Source of the DNA: an uncultured Collinsella sp.
Lineage (GTDB): Bacteria; Actinomycetota; Coriobacteriia; Coriobacteriales; Coriobacteriaceae
Length of the DNA stretch: 6,789 nucleotides
Assembly: GCA_902468695.1 (NCBI GenBank)
Contig: CABQZS010000065.1
Coordinates: 1 to 6,789, forward strand
Direction: 5' to 3'
The translations under genes were made by a program, and so were the position numbers. This document shows, piece by piece, positions 5,916 through 6,789 of the stretch. The notes under the pieces were generated by a model. It made no database searches. It saw only the letters and a list, made by a program, of their open reading frames with translations, and had not been told where the DNA came from. How positions within the stretch are numbered: position 1 is the stretch's first letter; every line of letters begins with the position of its first letter.

Positions 5916-6033
5916 CATTCTACGTGTGCATCGCCGCGTTCCGTTTTGTTCGCGCTGGGTACAAGGCAGGTAGCTGTGCAAACTGGCCGTGCACCCGTCT
6001 GCGGCGCTCGGCCTGCGAGATTAAGGATACGGT
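5916..6033. other. Divergent intergenic region, no confident plus-strand promoter
   Basis: This stretch separates the pheST leader from the plus-strand peptidase gene. It must hold the peptidase promoter unless that lies inside the T-box region, but I see no well-spaced -35/-10 pair on the plus strand. A small dyad, GTGCA/TGCAC, lies around 5977-5995. The ribosome-binding site AAGGA (6023-6027) is clear. Confidence 0.4.
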
Positions 6034-6789
6034 ATGGGAAAGAAACTCGATAAGAAGGCCAAGGCCGCCGTGGCAAAGGCTGCCAAGGGCGTCAAGGTTG
6101 CTAAAGCCGACAAGGCCGTCAAAAAATTCCGCAAACTCGAGGGCAAGCTGTGGACTCGCGAGTACCTGCTCAAGATTGCCGAGTTCGATGGAGCGACGAT
6201 TGCTCCTGCCAACGGTGCTGCCGCCCGTGCCGACGCCATGGGCACGCTTGCCGGCGAGCATCACAAGCTACTGACCAGCGAGAAGTCCGTTGAGCTCGTA
6301 CGCTCGTTAGCGCGCGAGACGGTTGCAGGCGGACATGTAGACGACCCGCAGCTGCTCGACGAGATCCGTGTGCTCGGTCGCGACCAGCGCGAGGCAGGCG
6401 TCATCCCCACCGAGGAGGCCGAGGCCTGGACTAGGCTCACCTGCGAGGCCGATGCCGTATGGCACAAGGCCAAGACGGCCAATGACTGGGCGAGCTTTGA
6501 GCCCTATGTGGATAGGATCGTCGCCCAACTTAAGCATCAGGCCGAGCTCATGGACCCCAAGCGCGACCCATACGACGTTTGGCTCGACCAGTACGAGCGC
6601 GGCCTTTCCGCCAAGAGCTTCGATGCGTTTTGCGATGAGGTCAAGGCGACGGTCGTGCCGCTCGTGCACGCCGTCGGCGAGCGCGGCCAGCAGCCCGCTG
6701 CCGACTTTTTGCACGCCCGCGTGCCCGAGGCCGCCCAGCGCGCCATGAGCTTCGACCTTATGAAGCTCGTCGGCCTGGACCTGAACGAC
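6034..6789 (+). CDS. M32-family (Taq-type) metallocarboxypeptidase, 5' part, with Lys/Ala-rich N-terminal tail
   Basis: The frame is open from the ATG at 6034 to the window edge: 252 residues, about half of a normal M32 protein of roughly 500. M32 enzymes are cytoplasmic zinc carboxypeptidases that trim C-terminal residues. Family marks include APANGAAARADAMGTLAGEHH (57-77, quoted by ends: APANG and AGEHH), where the R-x2-x2-L-x2-L-x-H pattern fits; AVWHKAKTANDWASFEPYVDRI (141-162), like the family W-x-A-R-x3-D-F-x2-F-x-P block; and DPYDVWLDQYERGLSA (178-193), matching D-P-Y-D-x-L-x-D-x-Y-E-x-G. The HPF, HEXXH and later zinc-site motifs lie beyond the edge, so activity cannot be judged. Residues 1-34 hold 13 lysines and many alanines, unlike the usual family start. 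AAGGA lies 6 nt before this ATG and an in-frame TAA lies at 6022-6024, so the start is firm. It is divergent from pheST. Confidence 0.85.
   Translation, partial: MGKKLDKKAKAAVAKAAKGVKVAKADKAVKKFRKLEGKLWTREYLLKIAEFDGATIAPANGAAARADAMGTLAGEHHKLLTSEKSVELVRSLARETVAGGHVDDPQLLDEIRVLGRDQREAGVIPTEEAEAWTRLTCEADAVWHKAKTANDWASFEPYVDRIVAQLKHQAELMDPKRDPYDVWLDQYERGLSAKSFDAFCDEVKATVVPLVHAVGERGQQPAADFLHARVPEAAQRAMSFDLMKLVGLDLND

Overview
The window suggests a high-GC, anaerobic actinobacterium of the class Coriobacteriia. Collinsella-like is my best guess, inferred from protein flavour, base composition and a full-size T-box leader on a pheST operon; I could not run a search. No phage, transposase, CRISPR or toxin genes are visible. 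This is core housekeeping chromosome, and the unusual material lies in the regulatory and intergenic DNA.

Layout, left to right. Positions 1-1569 (minus strand) hold a nickel/cobalt ECF transporter operon. A complete cbiM/nikM-type substrate-binding membrane protein with a fused C-terminal NikN-like (PDGLE-type) part is followed, with a 23-nt overlap, by a cbiQ-type transmembrane component cut by the window edge. Positions 1570-1815 hold its promoter, a perfect palindrome matching the NikR operator pattern I recall, and a terminator-like hairpin for the operon upstream. Positions 1816-5530 (minus strand) hold pheT and pheS, the two subunits of phenylalanyl-tRNA synthetase, in the usual order pheS then pheT, separated by an unusually long 184-nt gap rich in dyads. 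Positions 5531 to about 5915 hold the pheST promoter and a T-box riboswitch with a candidate UUC (Phe) specifier, an antiterminator and a strong intrinsic terminator. From 6034 to the right edge (plus strand, divergent) is the 5' part of an M32-family (Taq-type) carboxypeptidase gene with an unusual lysine/alanine-rich N-terminal tail.

How the parts work together. Uncharged tRNA-Phe should bind the T-box leader and let transcription continue into pheS and pheT, matching synthetase supply to charging demand. The metal transporter appears to have its own promoter. A palindrome just downstream of the start site suggests metal-dependent repression, and together with the fused NikN-like part it favours nickel over cobalt as substrate. 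The peptidase is functionally unrelated and only shares the divergent intergenic region.
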